A DNA stretch of 64,000 bases from Maritimibacter sp. DP1N21-5 (lineage in GTDB: Bacteria; Pseudomonadota; Alphaproteobacteria; Rhodobacterales; Rhodobacteraceae), in assembly GCF_019218295.1 (NCBI RefSeq), contig NZ_JAHUZF010000004.1, forward strand, positions 62,001 to 126,000, read 5' to 3'. Every line of letters starts with the position of its first letter. The first letter of the stretch is position 1. Positions 34,819 through 43,780 of the stretch are shown in pieces. The notes below the pieces were generated by a model that was not told where the DNA came from, did no database searches, and worked only from the letters and a program-made list of their open reading frames with translations. Position numbers and translations under genes: made by a program.

Positions 34819-35720
34819 GCCTCGTCCTTGCCTGCGCCATGGCGCTCGACGCCGCATTCGGGGAACCGGAAAAGGTCTGGGGCCGGGTGCACCACCCCGC
34901 CGTTCTCATGGGCAAGGCGGTCGGTTGGGCCGACGCCACGCTCAATCACGGCAAGGGACGGATCGTGACCGGCGCGGTTGCGATCATCGGGCTCGTGACA
35001 GTGGCCGCGGGCATCGGCTGGGGCATCGCCCAGATCGGATGGCTGGCCGAGATCCTTGCGGCCGCGATCCTCCTGGCCCATCGCTCGCTCGTCGATCACG
35101 TGATGGCCGTGGCCAACGCGCTCGCCGACGGGCTGGCCGAGGGGCGCCGCGCCGTGGGCAAGATCGTGGGTCGGGACACGGGTGGCATGGATGCCTCCGA
35201 CGTATCGCGCGCCGCCATCGAGAGCGCGGCCGAGAACTTCTCGGACGGCGTGGTCGCGCCGGCGTTCTGGTTTCTCGTCGGGGGGCTGCCGGGCATGCTC
35301 GCCTACAAGATGGTGAACACCGCCGACAGCATGATCGGCTACCGGACGCCCCGCCACGAAGCCTTCGGCAAGGCCGCCGCGCGTCTGGACGATGTGATGA
35401 ACTGGATCCCCGCGCGGCTCACCGCCGGGCTGATGCTGCTCGTGACCGGCCATGTCAGTGCGGGGGACAACGTGCGGCGCGACGCGGCGCTGCACCGCTC
35501 GCCCAACGCGGGGTGGCCGGAAGCGGCGATGGCGGTGGCGCTGGACGTGTCCTTGTCCGGCCCGCGGAGCTATCACGGCGAGAGGCGGGACTTTCCCTGG
35601 GTGAACCCCGAGGGCGAACGCGTGGTCGGAGGTGACGAGATCGACGGTGCGGTCGGGGTCCTCTGGCGGGTCTGGGCGGCGGTTCTCGGCCTTGTCATCG
35701 TGCTGGGCATTGTCTGGTAA
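34815..35720 (+). CDS. cbiB: Adenosylcobinamide-phosphate synthase
   Basis: A 301-residue inner-membrane enzyme (CbiB, called CobD in the aerobic pathway) that attaches aminopropanol (phosphate) to adenosylcobyrate. Family marks: DAAFGEPEKVWGRVHHPAVLMGK at the N-terminus (HP-V-MG), RDTGGMDASDVSRAAIESAAENFSDGVVAP, YKMVNTADSMIGYRTPRHEAFG and AGDNVRRDAALHRSPNAGWPEAAMA. Several hydrophobic helices. Start overlaps the cobC stop (ATGA), so the two act in sequence and are translationally coupled. Confidence 0.95.
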   Translation: MSLVLACAMALDAAFGEPEKVWGRVHHPAVLMGKAVGWADATLNHGKGRIVTGAVAIIGLVTVAAGIGWGIAQIGWLAEILAAAILLAHRSLVDHVMAVANALADGLAEGRRAVGKIVGRDTGGMDASDVSRAAIESAAENFSDGVVAPAFWFLVGGLPGMLAYKMVNTADSMIGYRTPRHEAFGKAAARLDDVMNWIPARLTAGLMLLVTGHVSAGDNVRRDAALHRSPNAGWPEAAMAVALDVSLSGPRSYHGERRDFPWVNPEGERVVGGDEIDGAVGVLWRVWAAVLGLVIVLGIVW

Positions 35721-35763
35721 GCCCGGTTTGCTAGGGTGACGCCGAACAAACGAGGGAGAGTTC

Positions 35764-36966
35764 ATGAAGATCGGGTTCAAGGCGCTGGCCATAGTGGCGG
35801 CAATCGGCGCAGGCATGGGCACGGCTGCGCGGGCCCAGTCCATCCCCGCGCCCCTCGTCGAATGCGGTGGGTCGTGGTCCTCTTTCGTGGGGCGGATGAA
35901 GGACCTCGCCCGGGCGCAGGGGCATGATTCGGGAACGGTCGACGCCTTCTTCGCCAGCGCGGCGCAGGACAGTCGGACCCTGAACGCCGACCGAGGGCAG
36001 GGGTTCTTCACGAAGACCTTCATCGACTTCTCCCGCTCGCTCATCTCTCAAGGCAGGCTCGATAACGGCGTCGCGAACATGTCGCGCTATGCGAGCGTGT
36101 TCGACCGGATCGACCAGACCTATGGCGTGAGCCGCGGCGTCCTGACGGCATTCTGGGCCTTTGAGACGGATTACGGCGCGTTCCAGGGCGATTTCAACAC
36201 GCTCAACTCCCTGATGACCCTGAGCCACGATTGCCGGCGTCCCGGCCTGTTTCAGCCCCAGGTTTTGGCGGCCCTGGAGCTTTATGAGCACGGCGATTTC
36301 GACCCGCGCGGCACGACCGGCGCCTGGGCGGGCGAGATCGGCATGGTCCAGATGCTGCCTCGCGACATCATCGAAAGCGGCGTGGACGGCGACGGCGACG
36401 GGCATGTGCTTCTCAAGTCGTCGGCGCCCGATGCGCTCATGTCCGGGGCGAACATGTTGTCGAACCTCGGCTGGCGGGCGGGCGAGCCCTGGCTCGAGGA
36501 GGTCATCGTGCCGGCGGAAATGGATTGGTCGAAGTCGGGCGTCGAACGGAGCCTGTCGACGTCGGACTGGAAGGCGATGGGCGTTCAGGCGCGCGATGGG
36601 TCTTTTGCGAACCTGCCCGGATCGCTGATCCTGCCGCAGGGGCGCAAGGGCCCGGCGTTCATGGCCTACCCGAACTTCCAAGTCTATTTCGAGTGGAACC
36701 AGAGTTTCACCTATGTGCTGACCGCAGCCTATTTCGCGACGCGGCTGGAAGGTGCGCCCGTCTACAACGCTGGAAACCCGGAGCCCGGGCTGGACCAGGG
36801 GGGCATGAAGCTCCTGCAACAGAAGCTCCAGGCCAAGGGATACGACGTGGGCAAGATCGACGGCATCCTCGGTGCGGGAACGCGGGCGGCCGTGCAGGCG
36901 GAACAGGCGCGGCTTGGCCTGCCGGCGGATGCCTGGCCCACTGCGGCGCTGCTCAACCGGCTGTGA
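35764..36966 (+). CDS. MltB-type lytic murein transglycosylase with peptidoglycan-binding domain
   Basis: A 400-residue periplasmic enzyme. Signal peptide MKIGFKALAIVAAIGAGMGTAARA. The transglycosylase_4/SLT_2 domain has LTAFWAFETDYG with the probable catalytic Glu at about 140, NTLNSLMTLS and GEIGMVQMLPRDI. The C-terminus is a PG_binding_1 domain (LLQQKLQAKGYDVGKIDGILGAGTRAAVQAEQ, about 345-378). No lipobox. It cleaves glycan strands to 1,6-anhydromuropeptides. A bidirectional terminator follows about 110 bp downstream. Confidence 0.93.
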   Translation: MKIGFKALAIVAAIGAGMGTAARAQSIPAPLVECGGSWSSFVGRMKDLARAQGHDSGTVDAFFASAAQDSRTLNADRGQGFFTKTFIDFSRSLISQGRLDNGVANMSRYASVFDRIDQTYGVSRGVLTAFWAFETDYGAFQGDFNTLNSLMTLSHDCRRPGLFQPQVLAALELYEHGDFDPRGTTGAWAGEIGMVQMLPRDIIESGVDGDGDGHVLLKSSAPDALMSGANMLSNLGWRAGEPWLEEVIVPAEMDWSKSGVERSLSTSDWKAMGVQARDGSFANLPGSLILPQGRKGPAFMAYPNFQVYFEWNQSFTYVLTAAYFATRLEGAPVYNAGNPEPGLDQGGMKLLQQKLQAKGYDVGKIDGILGAGTRAAVQAEQARLGLPADAWPTAALLNRL

Positions 36967-37072
36967 GGTTGCGTTAACCACGATGCATGAGGAGCGTTTA
37001 CGGAACGTTCAGCTTTGTGGTAGAATGTGACACATCGGAATTGTTTTTCCAGTGTCATCACTGAAAACAATC

Positions 37073-37108
37073 GCCCCGCCGAGGTGCAACTCGGCGGGGC
37101 ACTCTTTT
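37073..37108. terminator. Bidirectional intrinsic terminator
   Basis: Eleven-bp perfect stem GCCCCGCCGAG / CTCGGCGGGGC with a six-base loop. Rightward it is followed by ACTCTTTTT, leftward by GATTGTTTT, so it can end both the transglycosylase transcript and leftward transcription of the 31-aa ORF. Confidence 0.87.
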
Positions 37109-37114
37109 TCGGTA

Positions 37115-37210
37115 TTACCTACCGATCCAGAGCCGGATGATCGCGACGATCAGCGTTGCCGCCGCGATCGCGACCATCCATCTGCGGAATTGTCTTTCTT
37201 CCAGAGTCAT
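37115..37210 (-). CDS. Candidate 31-residue single-pass membrane protein
   Basis: Reading leftward, ATG at 37210 is preceded by TAAGGAGGTG, complementary to the 3' end of 16S rRNA, and encodes 31 residues: a charged N-terminus MTLEERQFRRW, a hydrophobic helix MVAIAAATLIVAIIRLWI and a basic end, then TAA. The stop lies 15 bp before a terminator stem. It starts 74 bp after the YbjN-domain gene on the same strand and may share its transcript. The Shine-Dalgarno is closer than usual to the ATG. The second Met (residue 12) would give a shorter protein of the helix only. Confidence 0.58.
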   Translation of the reverse strand: MTLEERQFRRWMVAIAAATLIVAIIRLWIGR

Positions 37211-37284
37211 CACCTCCTTACACCGCGAAGGTTCACGGTAGGAGGTTGGTAGAACACCTTGGTGAGTGGAAGGTTAAAGTGGGC

Positions 37285-37785
37285 TCACCACCCGATATGC
37301 TCCTCGAACCGATCCACGCTTTCGAGCCAAAGGCCAAGGATCGCCTCGAAGTCACCAAAGCTCACGCCATCGACCGAAGTCGCCACGTCCATCTCGATCC
37401 GCGCCACGTTGTCTTCGGTAAGATAGGACCGCACGAACCGGCGGTCGGTGTTCCAGCTGTTGATCGTCTCGAGCGACGCGCCGCTGTCGGTATAGCCCGC
37501 GTAGAACTGAAGCGCCTGGCAATCGACGTTGTCTTCGCAATCGTAGAAAAACAGGCTCATCTTGTCGCCATTCACCCGATACTCGATCAAGGGATCACCC
37601 ACCGTGTCCTCGGTCAGGCGCACGGGATATCCGGCGGACTTGAAGAATTCGACCAGCGTGTCCGGGGCCGAGGCAAGGACGACCTGTCCCATCTCGGCAC
37701 CGCCAGCGCCTTCGAGCGTCTTGTTGTCCTGCGCGAGGGCAGGGGTGGCGAGAAGGGCGGCAATGGCAATGGTGCGGGCGAACAT
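37285..37785 (-). CDS. Exported YbjN-domain protein
   Basis: A 166-residue protein: signal peptide MFARTIAIAALLATPALAQ, then a YbjN-like fold with VEFFKSAGYPVRLTEDTVGDPLIEYRVNGDKMSLFFYDCEDNVDCQALQFYAGY, the pattern typical of bacterial YbjN proteins (two Cys close together). C-terminal half: VARIEMDVATSVDGVSFGDFEAILGLWLESVDRFE. E. coli YbjN affects motility and stress responses; the role here is unknown. ATG at 37785 gives the signal peptide. Confidence 0.82.
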   Translation of the reverse strand: MFARTIAIAALLATPALAQDNKTLEGAGGAEMGQVVLASAPDTLVEFFKSAGYPVRLTEDTVGDPLIEYRVNGDKMSLFFYDCEDNVDCQALQFYAGYTDSGASLETINSWNTDRRFVRSYLTEDNVARIEMDVATSVDGVSFGDFEAILGLWLESVDRFEEHIGW

Positions 37786-37862
37786 GTTGGCTCCCTGAAA
37801 TCCGGTTTTGGAAACCTTAGGGCGAATTTTCTCCTGCGTGAACCGGGATCGTGAGGCCGCGA

Positions 37863-40800
37863 TCACGCGACCATCTGTTCGGCCTTCTTCAGGTCGACAC
37901 TGACAAGCTGGCTCACGCCCTGTTCCTGCATCGTCACCCCGAACAGCCGGTCCATCCTAGCCATCGTCACGGCATGGTGCGTGATGATGAGGAAGCGCGT
38001 GTTGGTGCGGCGGGTCATTTCGTCCAGAAGGTCGCAGAAGCGGGTCACGTTCGCGTCGTCCAGGGGCGCATCGACCTCGTCCAGCACGCAGATCGGAGCC
38101 GGGTTGGCGAGAAACACGCCGAAGATGAGCGCCAGCGCGGTGAGGGTCTGTTCGCCGCCGGAAAGCAGGGACAGGGTCGACAGTTTCTTGCCCGGCGGCT
38201 GGCACATGATTTCGAGCCCGGCCTCGAGCGGGTCGTCGGATTCCACCAGCACGAGGTTCGCCTCGCCGCCCCCGAAGAGGTGGGTGAAGAGCAGGCCGAA
38301 ATTCTCGTTCACCTGCTCGAAGGCGGTCAGCAGCCGCTCACGCCCCTCGCGGTTGAGCGAGGCGATGCCGGAGCGCAGCTTGCGGATCGCTTCCTCGAGG
38401 TCGGCCTTTTCGCTCACCAGCGTGTCATGTTCGACCTGCACCTCCTTCGCGTCCTCTTCGGCGCGCAGGTTCACCGCGCCCAGAGACTCGCGCTGGCGTT
38501 TCAAACGGTTCACATCCGCTTCGATACTGTCGGACGACGGCATCTGGTCCGGGTCCTGCCCAAGGCTCTCCAGAAGGCCGGCGGGCGTCGTTTCCATCTC
38601 CTCGCGGATGCGCTCTTCAGCGTAGGCGACGGTTTCCTTGGCCGCATCGACCCGCGCCTCGGCCCGCGCCCGCGCTTCGCGCGCTTCGCCGGCAAGGCGC
38701 TCGGATTCGCGTTCGGCGATGGTGGCCTCTCGCAGCGCGGTTTCCGCGACCGAGAGCGCATCCTGCGCCGTCGCACGCCGGCCTTCGGCATTGGCGATCT
38801 CGCGGGCAAGCTCGTCACGCTTCGCCGCCAGTTCCTCGGGGGCGGCCTTCGCGTCGTAGAGCTCTTCCTCGGTCACGGCCTTGCGCTCGGCCAGTTCGGC
38901 GATGCGTTTGCCCGCCGTTTCCAGACGATGCTTCCAGCCGGAGATCTCTTTCGTGACCTCCTGCGAGCGTTTCAGCCGCGCCTCGCCCTCGCGTTTGATC
39001 TCGTCATGGTGGGACCGGCGCGACATCATGGTCATCCGCGCGGCTTCGACGGTCAGCTTCGTATCCTCGACTTCGGCCCTCGCATCGTCGAGGTTGGGCA
39101 GATCGCGCACGGCCTTGTCGGCTTCCGACAGGCGGATGCGCGCACCCATCGCCTCTTCCTCGTGGCGGGAGACGGCGAGGGTCAGGTTCTCGAGCCTGCC
39201 CTCGGCGATGTTGCGGTCGGCCTCGGCGCGCGATTGCGCCCGGGCGGTATCCGAGACCGCGCGGTCGGCATCGCGGCGCAGGTCCCGGGCGGCGCGGTCG
39301 GCCTCGGCCGCCTCGGCCAGCCGGGCGCGTAGGGCCTCATGCGCGTGCATCGCGCCATCGGCGCGGGCCTGTGCCCGTTCCAGATCCTGTTTCAGCTCTT
39401 CCAGGCGATTGAGCTGCCGGAGCCGCATCGCAGCGGCGGAGGGCGCATCGTCGGCCGCAACGCGATAGCCGTCCCAGCGCCACAGGTCGCCGTCCAGCGT
39501 GACGAGCCGCTGACCGGGTTTGAGCAGAGGTTGCAGCCGCGCGGCGTCCTCGGGGGCCACCAGACCCACCTGCGCCATGCGGCGGGCGAGCACATCGGGC
39601 ACCGTCACATGGGCGGTGAGCGGCTCGACGCCTTCGGGGAGCCTCTGAGTGTCTGAATAGCCGGGCAGGGCGATCCAGCCCGACTGGTCGTCCTCGCTCA
39701 CAACCGGGGCGCGCAGGTCGTCCGACAACGCCGCCCCGAGCGCGGCTTCGTATCCTTTGACCACCCGCACGAGGTCGAGCACTTGCCCCCCGTCCGTCGT
39801 GTCGCGTTCAAGGAGCTTGGCGAGCGCCATGACCTCGGCCCGGAGCGCGTTGACTTCGCCTTCCGCCTCGGACCGTTCGGCGCGGGCATCTGCCTCCCGC
39901 GATTGCGCGTCGGCACGGGTTTCTTCGGCGGCGATCAACGCTTCTTCGGCGGCCTCGGCGGCCTCCACGGCGTTACGCTGGGCATACTCGGCTTCCGAAA
40001 ACGCCAGCTTCGCGGCATCGAGCGCAGCCTTGGCCGACAAAACGGCATCGCGGGCGCGGGCCGCTTCGCCCTCGGATTTCTCCAGGGTCTTCTGGCTGTC
40101 ATCGCGCAGGCGGTGCGCCGACTGGTGCCGCGCTGCGAGCCGGGCGACGTCCTCGGTCAGCTGCGTGAGGGCATCCTCGCGGTCGGCCATGACGCGTTTG
40201 GCATCATGTGCCTGCTCTGCCGCTTCTTCCAGTTTCTCGGCATGGCCTTCGGATGCCTTGGCAAGTTCGGTCCGTTCCCATTCCAGCCGTTCGATGGTCT
40301 CTCCGGCGTCGCGGTTCAGCGCTTCTTCCCGTTCGGAGTCGCGGACGAGCTGCTCGATCCGCCGGGTCAGCGTCTCGATCCGCTGAACGGCCTGCACTTC
40401 CTGCTCGGCGAGCTGGTCGCGCGACACGGTCAGCCGCTGAAGGACGGCAGCGGCAATCGCCTCTTCCTCACGCAGCGGCGGCAGGCGATCTTCGGCTTCT
40501 GCCCGGACCTTGACCGCCGTCCGGGCTGCGCCCTCGGCCTGCGAGGCCGCGGTCACGCGTTCGCCGTATTGGGTCTGGGCGACCAGCCGCGCCTCGTCCG
40601 CCTCGCGCCAGCGCCGGAAGAGGAGGAGCCCCTCCGACGTGCGAAGCTGTGCCTCGATCTCGCGGTAGCGCGCCGCCTGCCGGGCCTGTCGCGCCAAGGT
40701 CGCAAGCTGCGAAGCAAGCTGTTCGATCACGTCGTCGACCCGTTCGAGGTTAGCCTCCGTGCCCTTGAGTTTGAGTTCCGCCTCATGCCGACGCTGGTAG

Positions 40801-41318
40801 AGCCCGGATATCCCGGCTGCTTCTTCCAGGATGCGCCGGCGGTTCTTGGGCTTGGCGTTGATCAGTTCCGAGATTTGCCCCTGCCGCACCAGCGCCGGAG
40901 ACTGCGCACCGGTCGAGGCATCGGCAAAGAGCATCTGCACGTCCCGTGCGCGCACATCCTTGCCGTTCACCTTGTAGGCGCTGCCTGCATCACGGGTGAT
41001 CCGGCGCACGACTTCGAGGATGTCCGAATCGTTGAACCCCGAGGGCGCGAGACGGTCGGAGTTGTCGATCTGCAGCACCACCTCGCCGAAGTTGCGCGCG
41101 CCCCGCGACGAGGTGCCGGCGAAGATCACGTCCTCCATCCCGTCGCCGCGCATCGCCTTGGCCCGGTTTTCTCCCATGACCCAGCGCAGCGCCTCGAGCA
41201 GGTTCGACTTGCCGCATCCGTTCGGGCCGACGACACCCGTGAGGCCCTCACTGATCACCAGATCGGTGGGGTCCACGAAGCTTTTGAAGCCGTTGAGTTT
41301 GAGGCGATTGAAGCGCAC
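37863..41318 (-). CDS. smc: Chromosome segregation protein SMC
   Basis: An 1151-residue SMC ATPase that compacts and aligns chromosomes with ScpA/ScpB. N-terminal head: FNRLKLNGFKSFVDPTDLVI, Walker A GPNGCGKSNL (about 32-41), two long coiled coils separated by a hinge (about 500-640), and C-terminal head with signature LSLLSGGEQTLTALAL and Walker B CVLDEVDAPLDDAN. GTG at 41318 starts VRFNRLKLNGFKSF as in the family; the 36 in-frame codons upstream are rich in Pro/His/Asp and look non-coding. Flanked by a 267-bp gap that holds nothing else I can name. Confidence 0.96.
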   Translation of the reverse strand: MRFNRLKLNGFKSFVDPTDLVISEGLTGVVGPNGCGKSNLLEALRWVMGENRAKAMRGDGMEDVIFAGTSSRGARNFGEVVLQIDNSDRLAPSGFNDSDILEVVRRITRDAGSAYKVNGKDVRARDVQMLFADASTGAQSPALVRQGQISELINAKPKNRRRILEEAAGISGLYQRRHEAELKLKGTEANLERVDDVIEQLASQLATLARQARQAARYREIEAQLRTSEGLLLFRRWREADEARLVAQTQYGERVTAASQAEGAARTAVKVRAEAEDRLPPLREEEAIAAAVLQRLTVSRDQLAEQEVQAVQRIETLTRRIEQLVRDSEREEALNRDAGETIERLEWERTELAKASEGHAEKLEEAAEQAHDAKRVMADREDALTQLTEDVARLAARHQSAHRLRDDSQKTLEKSEGEAARARDAVLSAKAALDAAKLAFSEAEYAQRNAVEAAEAAEEALIAAEETRADAQSREADARAERSEAEGEVNALRAEVMALAKLLERDTTDGGQVLDLVRVVKGYEAALGAALSDDLRAPVVSEDDQSGWIALPGYSDTQRLPEGVEPLTAHVTVPDVLARRMAQVGLVAPEDAARLQPLLKPGQRLVTLDGDLWRWDGYRVAADDAPSAAAMRLRQLNRLEELKQDLERAQARADGAMHAHEALRARLAEAAEADRAARDLRRDADRAVSDTARAQSRAEADRNIAEGRLENLTLAVSRHEEEAMGARIRLSEADKAVRDLPNLDDARAEVEDTKLTVEAARMTMMSRRSHHDEIKREGEARLKRSQEVTKEISGWKHRLETAGKRIAELAERKAVTEEELYDAKAAPEELAAKRDELAREIANAEGRRATAQDALSVAETALREATIAERESERLAGEAREARARAEARVDAAKETVAYAEERIREEMETTPAGLLESLGQDPDQMPSSDSIEADVNRLKRQRESLGAVNLRAEEDAKEVQVEHDTLVSEKADLEEAIRKLRSGIASLNREGRERLLTAFEQVNENFGLLFTHLFGGGEANLVLVESDDPLEAGLEIMCQPPGKKLSTLSLLSGGEQTLTALALIFGVFLANPAPICVLDEVDAPLDDANVTRFCDLLDEMTRRTNTRFLIITHHAVTMARMDRLFGVTMQEQGVSQLVSVDLKKAEQMVA

Positions 41319-41585
41319 GGCATGGTCCGAAGGTTGCGATTCCCTATCCGGGCATTGTTTCCGGGTCAGGTCCGGTGTGTCAATCGCGGGACGCTTGATA
41401 TGGGTTTCGTGGTGCGGGTTATCCACAAGATATTGAGGTCGGCGGCGGTCCAGCGCGGTTTTCGTCCGATCTGGCCGACGGGTGTCGCGCCGTCAGACCG
41501 CGTCATACGGGTGCGCCCCTGTAGGCCGTCGTTTCGCGCCTCGGGTCGATGCGGTAGACATGACGACATGCGAGACAGAGTGCCG

Positions 41586-42464
41586 ATGGAGAGATCATCC
41601 GTGACTTACATTCAGAACGGCGATGTCCGCATCGCGACACAGGCCTTCGGCACGCCGGGCGATCCGGCCCTGATCATGGTGATGGGCGCCACGGCGTCGA
41701 TGCTCTCATGGCCAGACGCGCTGGTCGAGGCACTCGGCAAGCGGGGCCTTTTCGTCATTCGCTTCGACCATCGTGACACCGGCGAGACGACGACCGTGCC
41801 CCCGGGTGCGGCGGATTATGTGGTCGAGGACATGGCGCAGGACGTGCTCGCGGTGATGGACGGCTACGGCCTGGCGCGCGCCCATGTCGTGGGCATGTCG
41901 CTTGGCGGCTACATCGGCCAGATGCTCGCGCTGGAGCATCCGAACAGGGTTGCAAGCCTGACCCTGATCGCGTCGGAGCCGCTTGGCTGGGACGGGGCCC
42001 CGTTGCCGCATATCTCCGACGCCTTCATGGCGCACTTCTCCAGCATGGCAGACCTCGACTGGATGTATGAGGACGCGGTGGTGGCCTTTCTTTCCGGAAT
42101 GGACCAGCTCTCGGCGGGGACCGGTGCGCCCTTCGACGCCGGGGCGGCAGAGGCGCGGGCGCGCGCGGTTCTGGCCCGGACGGACAGCCTCGCGAGCATG
42201 TTCAACCATGGCACGCTCTCCACGCGGGAGGACTGGACCGGGCGGTTTCGCGAGATCGCGGTGCCTGTTCTGGTGATCCATGGCGTCGATGACCCGGTGC
42301 TCCCCATCGAGAACGGCCGCGCCATCGCTGGGGATATCGCGGGCGCACGGATCGTGGAGCTTGATGGCGTCGGGCATGAGTTGCCGGACCGGGCGCTGGG
42401 CCGGATCGTGGATGAGATCGCTCGTTTTACCGGCGCGACAGGCGGGGCGGACACGACGCGCTAG
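41586..42464 (+). CDS. Alpha/beta hydrolase
   Basis: A 292-residue soluble hydrolase. Oxyanion region MVMGATASMLSWP, nucleophile elbow GMSLGGYIGQ (Ser about 103), acid in IHGVDDPVLP (about 234-243) and His in GVGHELPD (about 260-267). Resembles the aclacinomycin methylesterase/3-oxoadipate enol-lactonase-like group; substrate unknown. Start is uncertain: ATG 41586, or GTG 41601, which has a better-spaced GGAGAG. Confidence 0.85.
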   Translation: MERSSVTYIQNGDVRIATQAFGTPGDPALIMVMGATASMLSWPDALVEALGKRGLFVIRFDHRDTGETTTVPPGAADYVVEDMAQDVLAVMDGYGLARAHVVGMSLGGYIGQMLALEHPNRVASLTLIASEPLGWDGAPLPHISDAFMAHFSSMADLDWMYEDAVVAFLSGMDQLSAGTGAPFDAGAAEARARAVLARTDSLASMFNHGTLSTREDWTGRFREIAVPVLVIHGVDDPVLPIENGRAIAGDIAGARIVELDGVGHELPDRALGRIVDEIARFTGATGGADTTR

Positions 42465-42472
42465 GATCGGGC

Positions 42473-42732
42473 ATGGACCCGGTGACTGTCATCAATGCCT
42501 TCAACGACGCGATTACGCGCGGGGATCTTGCGACCTTGGGGGATTGGATGTTCGCGAGGTGCTGGTGCGGAAAGACACCGTCGCAATCGCCGGGGAGTCA
42601 ATCAGCGACGATACGCGGCTTGCGGGTCCGGCGCCGTGGCGGGCAAAGCTGCGGGGCGGGAAGCTCGCGACGTCGGCCGTCTATGACGACACTCCGGAAA
42701 ACCGCGACACGCTGGGGCTCGCGTCGCGCTGA
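42473..42732 (+). pseudogene. Remnant of a SnoaL/NTF2-like gene
   Basis: ATG at 42473 encodes MDPVTVINAFNDAITRGDLATLGDWM, a good SnoaL-like N-terminus, and then loses sense. In another frame the region from about 42551 reads DVREVLVRKDTVAIAGESISDDTRLAGPAPWRAKLRGGKLATSAVYDDTPENR, which looks like the C-terminal half of the same fold. The join is too short for a full domain (about 85 instead of 110-130 residues), so an internal deletion plus frameshift near 42550 is the simplest reading. Confidence 0.5.
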
Positions 42733-42796
42733 CACCGTCCGATGTCGCAATCCGCCTTGACCGATCACGTCCCGGTGAGTCACAAGCGAAGGACAT

Positions 42797-42985
42797 GGTT
42801 CCCGATACGGGCGCAAAGCGCCAAGGGAGAATAGGGAATGCGGAGGGGTGATCCAAACCGGAGCCTTCAGCCGCAGCCGCCCCCGCGACTGTGATGCGGC
42901 GAGCGCCCACCTTATGCCACTGGGGCTACGACCTCGGGAAGGCGGTGGCGCGTGACGACCCGCAGAGCCAGGAGACCTGCCATGT
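42797..42985 (+). promoter_or_regulatory. Cobalamin (AdoCbl) riboswitch
   Basis: Diagnostic elements occur in order: GGTTCCCG (42797), AATAGGGAATGCGG, GGGTGATCCAAACCGGAGC, the B12 box GCCGCAGCCGCCCCCGCGAC (about 42873-42892) with TGTGATGCGG, GCCACTGGGG, GGGAAGGCGG and the closing GACGACCCGCAGAGCCAGGAGACCTGCC. A hairpin CCCGTC-GGGGA-GACGGG (42999-43015) follows directly before the AAAGGAG of the next gene, so control is probably at translation initiation. It should shut off cobalt uptake when adenosylcobalamin is plentiful. Confidence 0.95.
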
Positions 42986-43031
42986 GGACTGTAACCCACC
43001 CGTCGGGGAGACGGGCAAAGGAGTGATGCAC

Positions 43032-43706
43032 ATGCATATCGAACCGGGCCTCGTCGGCCCCGCCAAGATGATCCTCGCCTATGCGACCGCCGCCGGTGGC
43101 GCCGCGATGACCGCCAAGTTCGCCTGGGAGACCGTGAAGGAACGCGGCCTTGCCTCGCTCGGGGCGCGCAGCCTCGCGACCACCGTGGCCGCCTTCGGCT
43201 TTTTCCAGGTGCTGCCGCATTTTCCGGTCGGCGTGTCCGAGGTTCACTTCATCCTCGGCTCGACGCTTCTTCTGGTCTTCGGGGCCGCGCCGGCCGCCAT
43301 CGGCCTCGCGCTCGCGCTCCTGCTTCAGGGTGTGTTCTTCGCACCCTTCGATCTGCCGCAGTATTTCGCCAACGTCACGACGCTGATCGTGCCGCTCGTG
43401 GCGATCAAGTATCTCGCGGACAAGCTGATTGCCCGCGACACCGCCTATGTCGATATCAAATACAAGGATGCGCTTGCGCTTTCGACCGCTTATCAGGGTG
43501 GCGTGGTGCTCTGGGTCGCCTTCTGGGCCTTCTACGGCCAGGGCTTCGGTGCCAGCACCGCCGCTTCGGTATTCACCTTCGGCGGGGCCTACATGCTCGT
43601 CGTGCTGATCGAACCGCTGGTAGATCTCGCCGTGCTCGCCGGTGCCAAGTCGGCGCGCGGTCTCGCCAAGACCGGCCTCGTCACGCCGCGCCTGTTCAAC
43701 GCCTGA
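43032..43706 (+). CDS. CbiM-like cobalt transporter membrane subunit
   Basis: A 224-residue polytopic protein, about six to seven hydrophobic helices. The start MHIEPGLVGPAKMILAYATAAGGA resembles CbiM/NikM, whose N-terminal Met-His helps bind the metal. ATG at 43032 lies eight bases after AAAGGAG; ATG at 43026 is only two bases from it. It is directly under the cobalamin riboswitch and ahead of cobW, which fits cobalt import. No CbiN, CbiQ or CbiO is adjacent, so it either uses partners elsewhere or works alone. Confidence 0.8.
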   Translation: MHIEPGLVGPAKMILAYATAAGGAAMTAKFAWETVKERGLASLGARSLATTVAAFGFFQVLPHFPVGVSEVHFILGSTLLLVFGAAPAAIGLALALLLQGVFFAPFDLPQYFANVTTLIVPLVAIKYLADKLIARDTAYVDIKYKDALALSTAYQGGVVLWVAFWAFYGQGFGASTAASVFTFGGAYMLVVLIEPLVDLAVLAGAKSARGLAKTGLVTPRLFNA

Positions 43707-43728
43707 TCCGCGTTTCATCCTAACTGAC

Positions 43729-43754
43729 AAGCCGGGGTTACGTGCCCCGGCTTT
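43729..43754 (+). terminator. Hairpin between the cobalt permease gene and cobW
   Basis: AAGCCGGGG / CCCCGGCTT, nine-bp perfect stem with an eight-base loop, followed by TCC. A partial intrinsic terminator; read-through would give cobW. Confidence 0.7.
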
Positions 43755-43780
43755 CCGCTATTCAGGCTCAGGAGAAAGCC

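Noticed and set aside
39783..41567. Long + strand open frame running through smc into the alpha/beta hydrolase gene
   Set aside because: Antisense shadow of smc; only the last part (from 41586) encodes a recognisable hydrolase.
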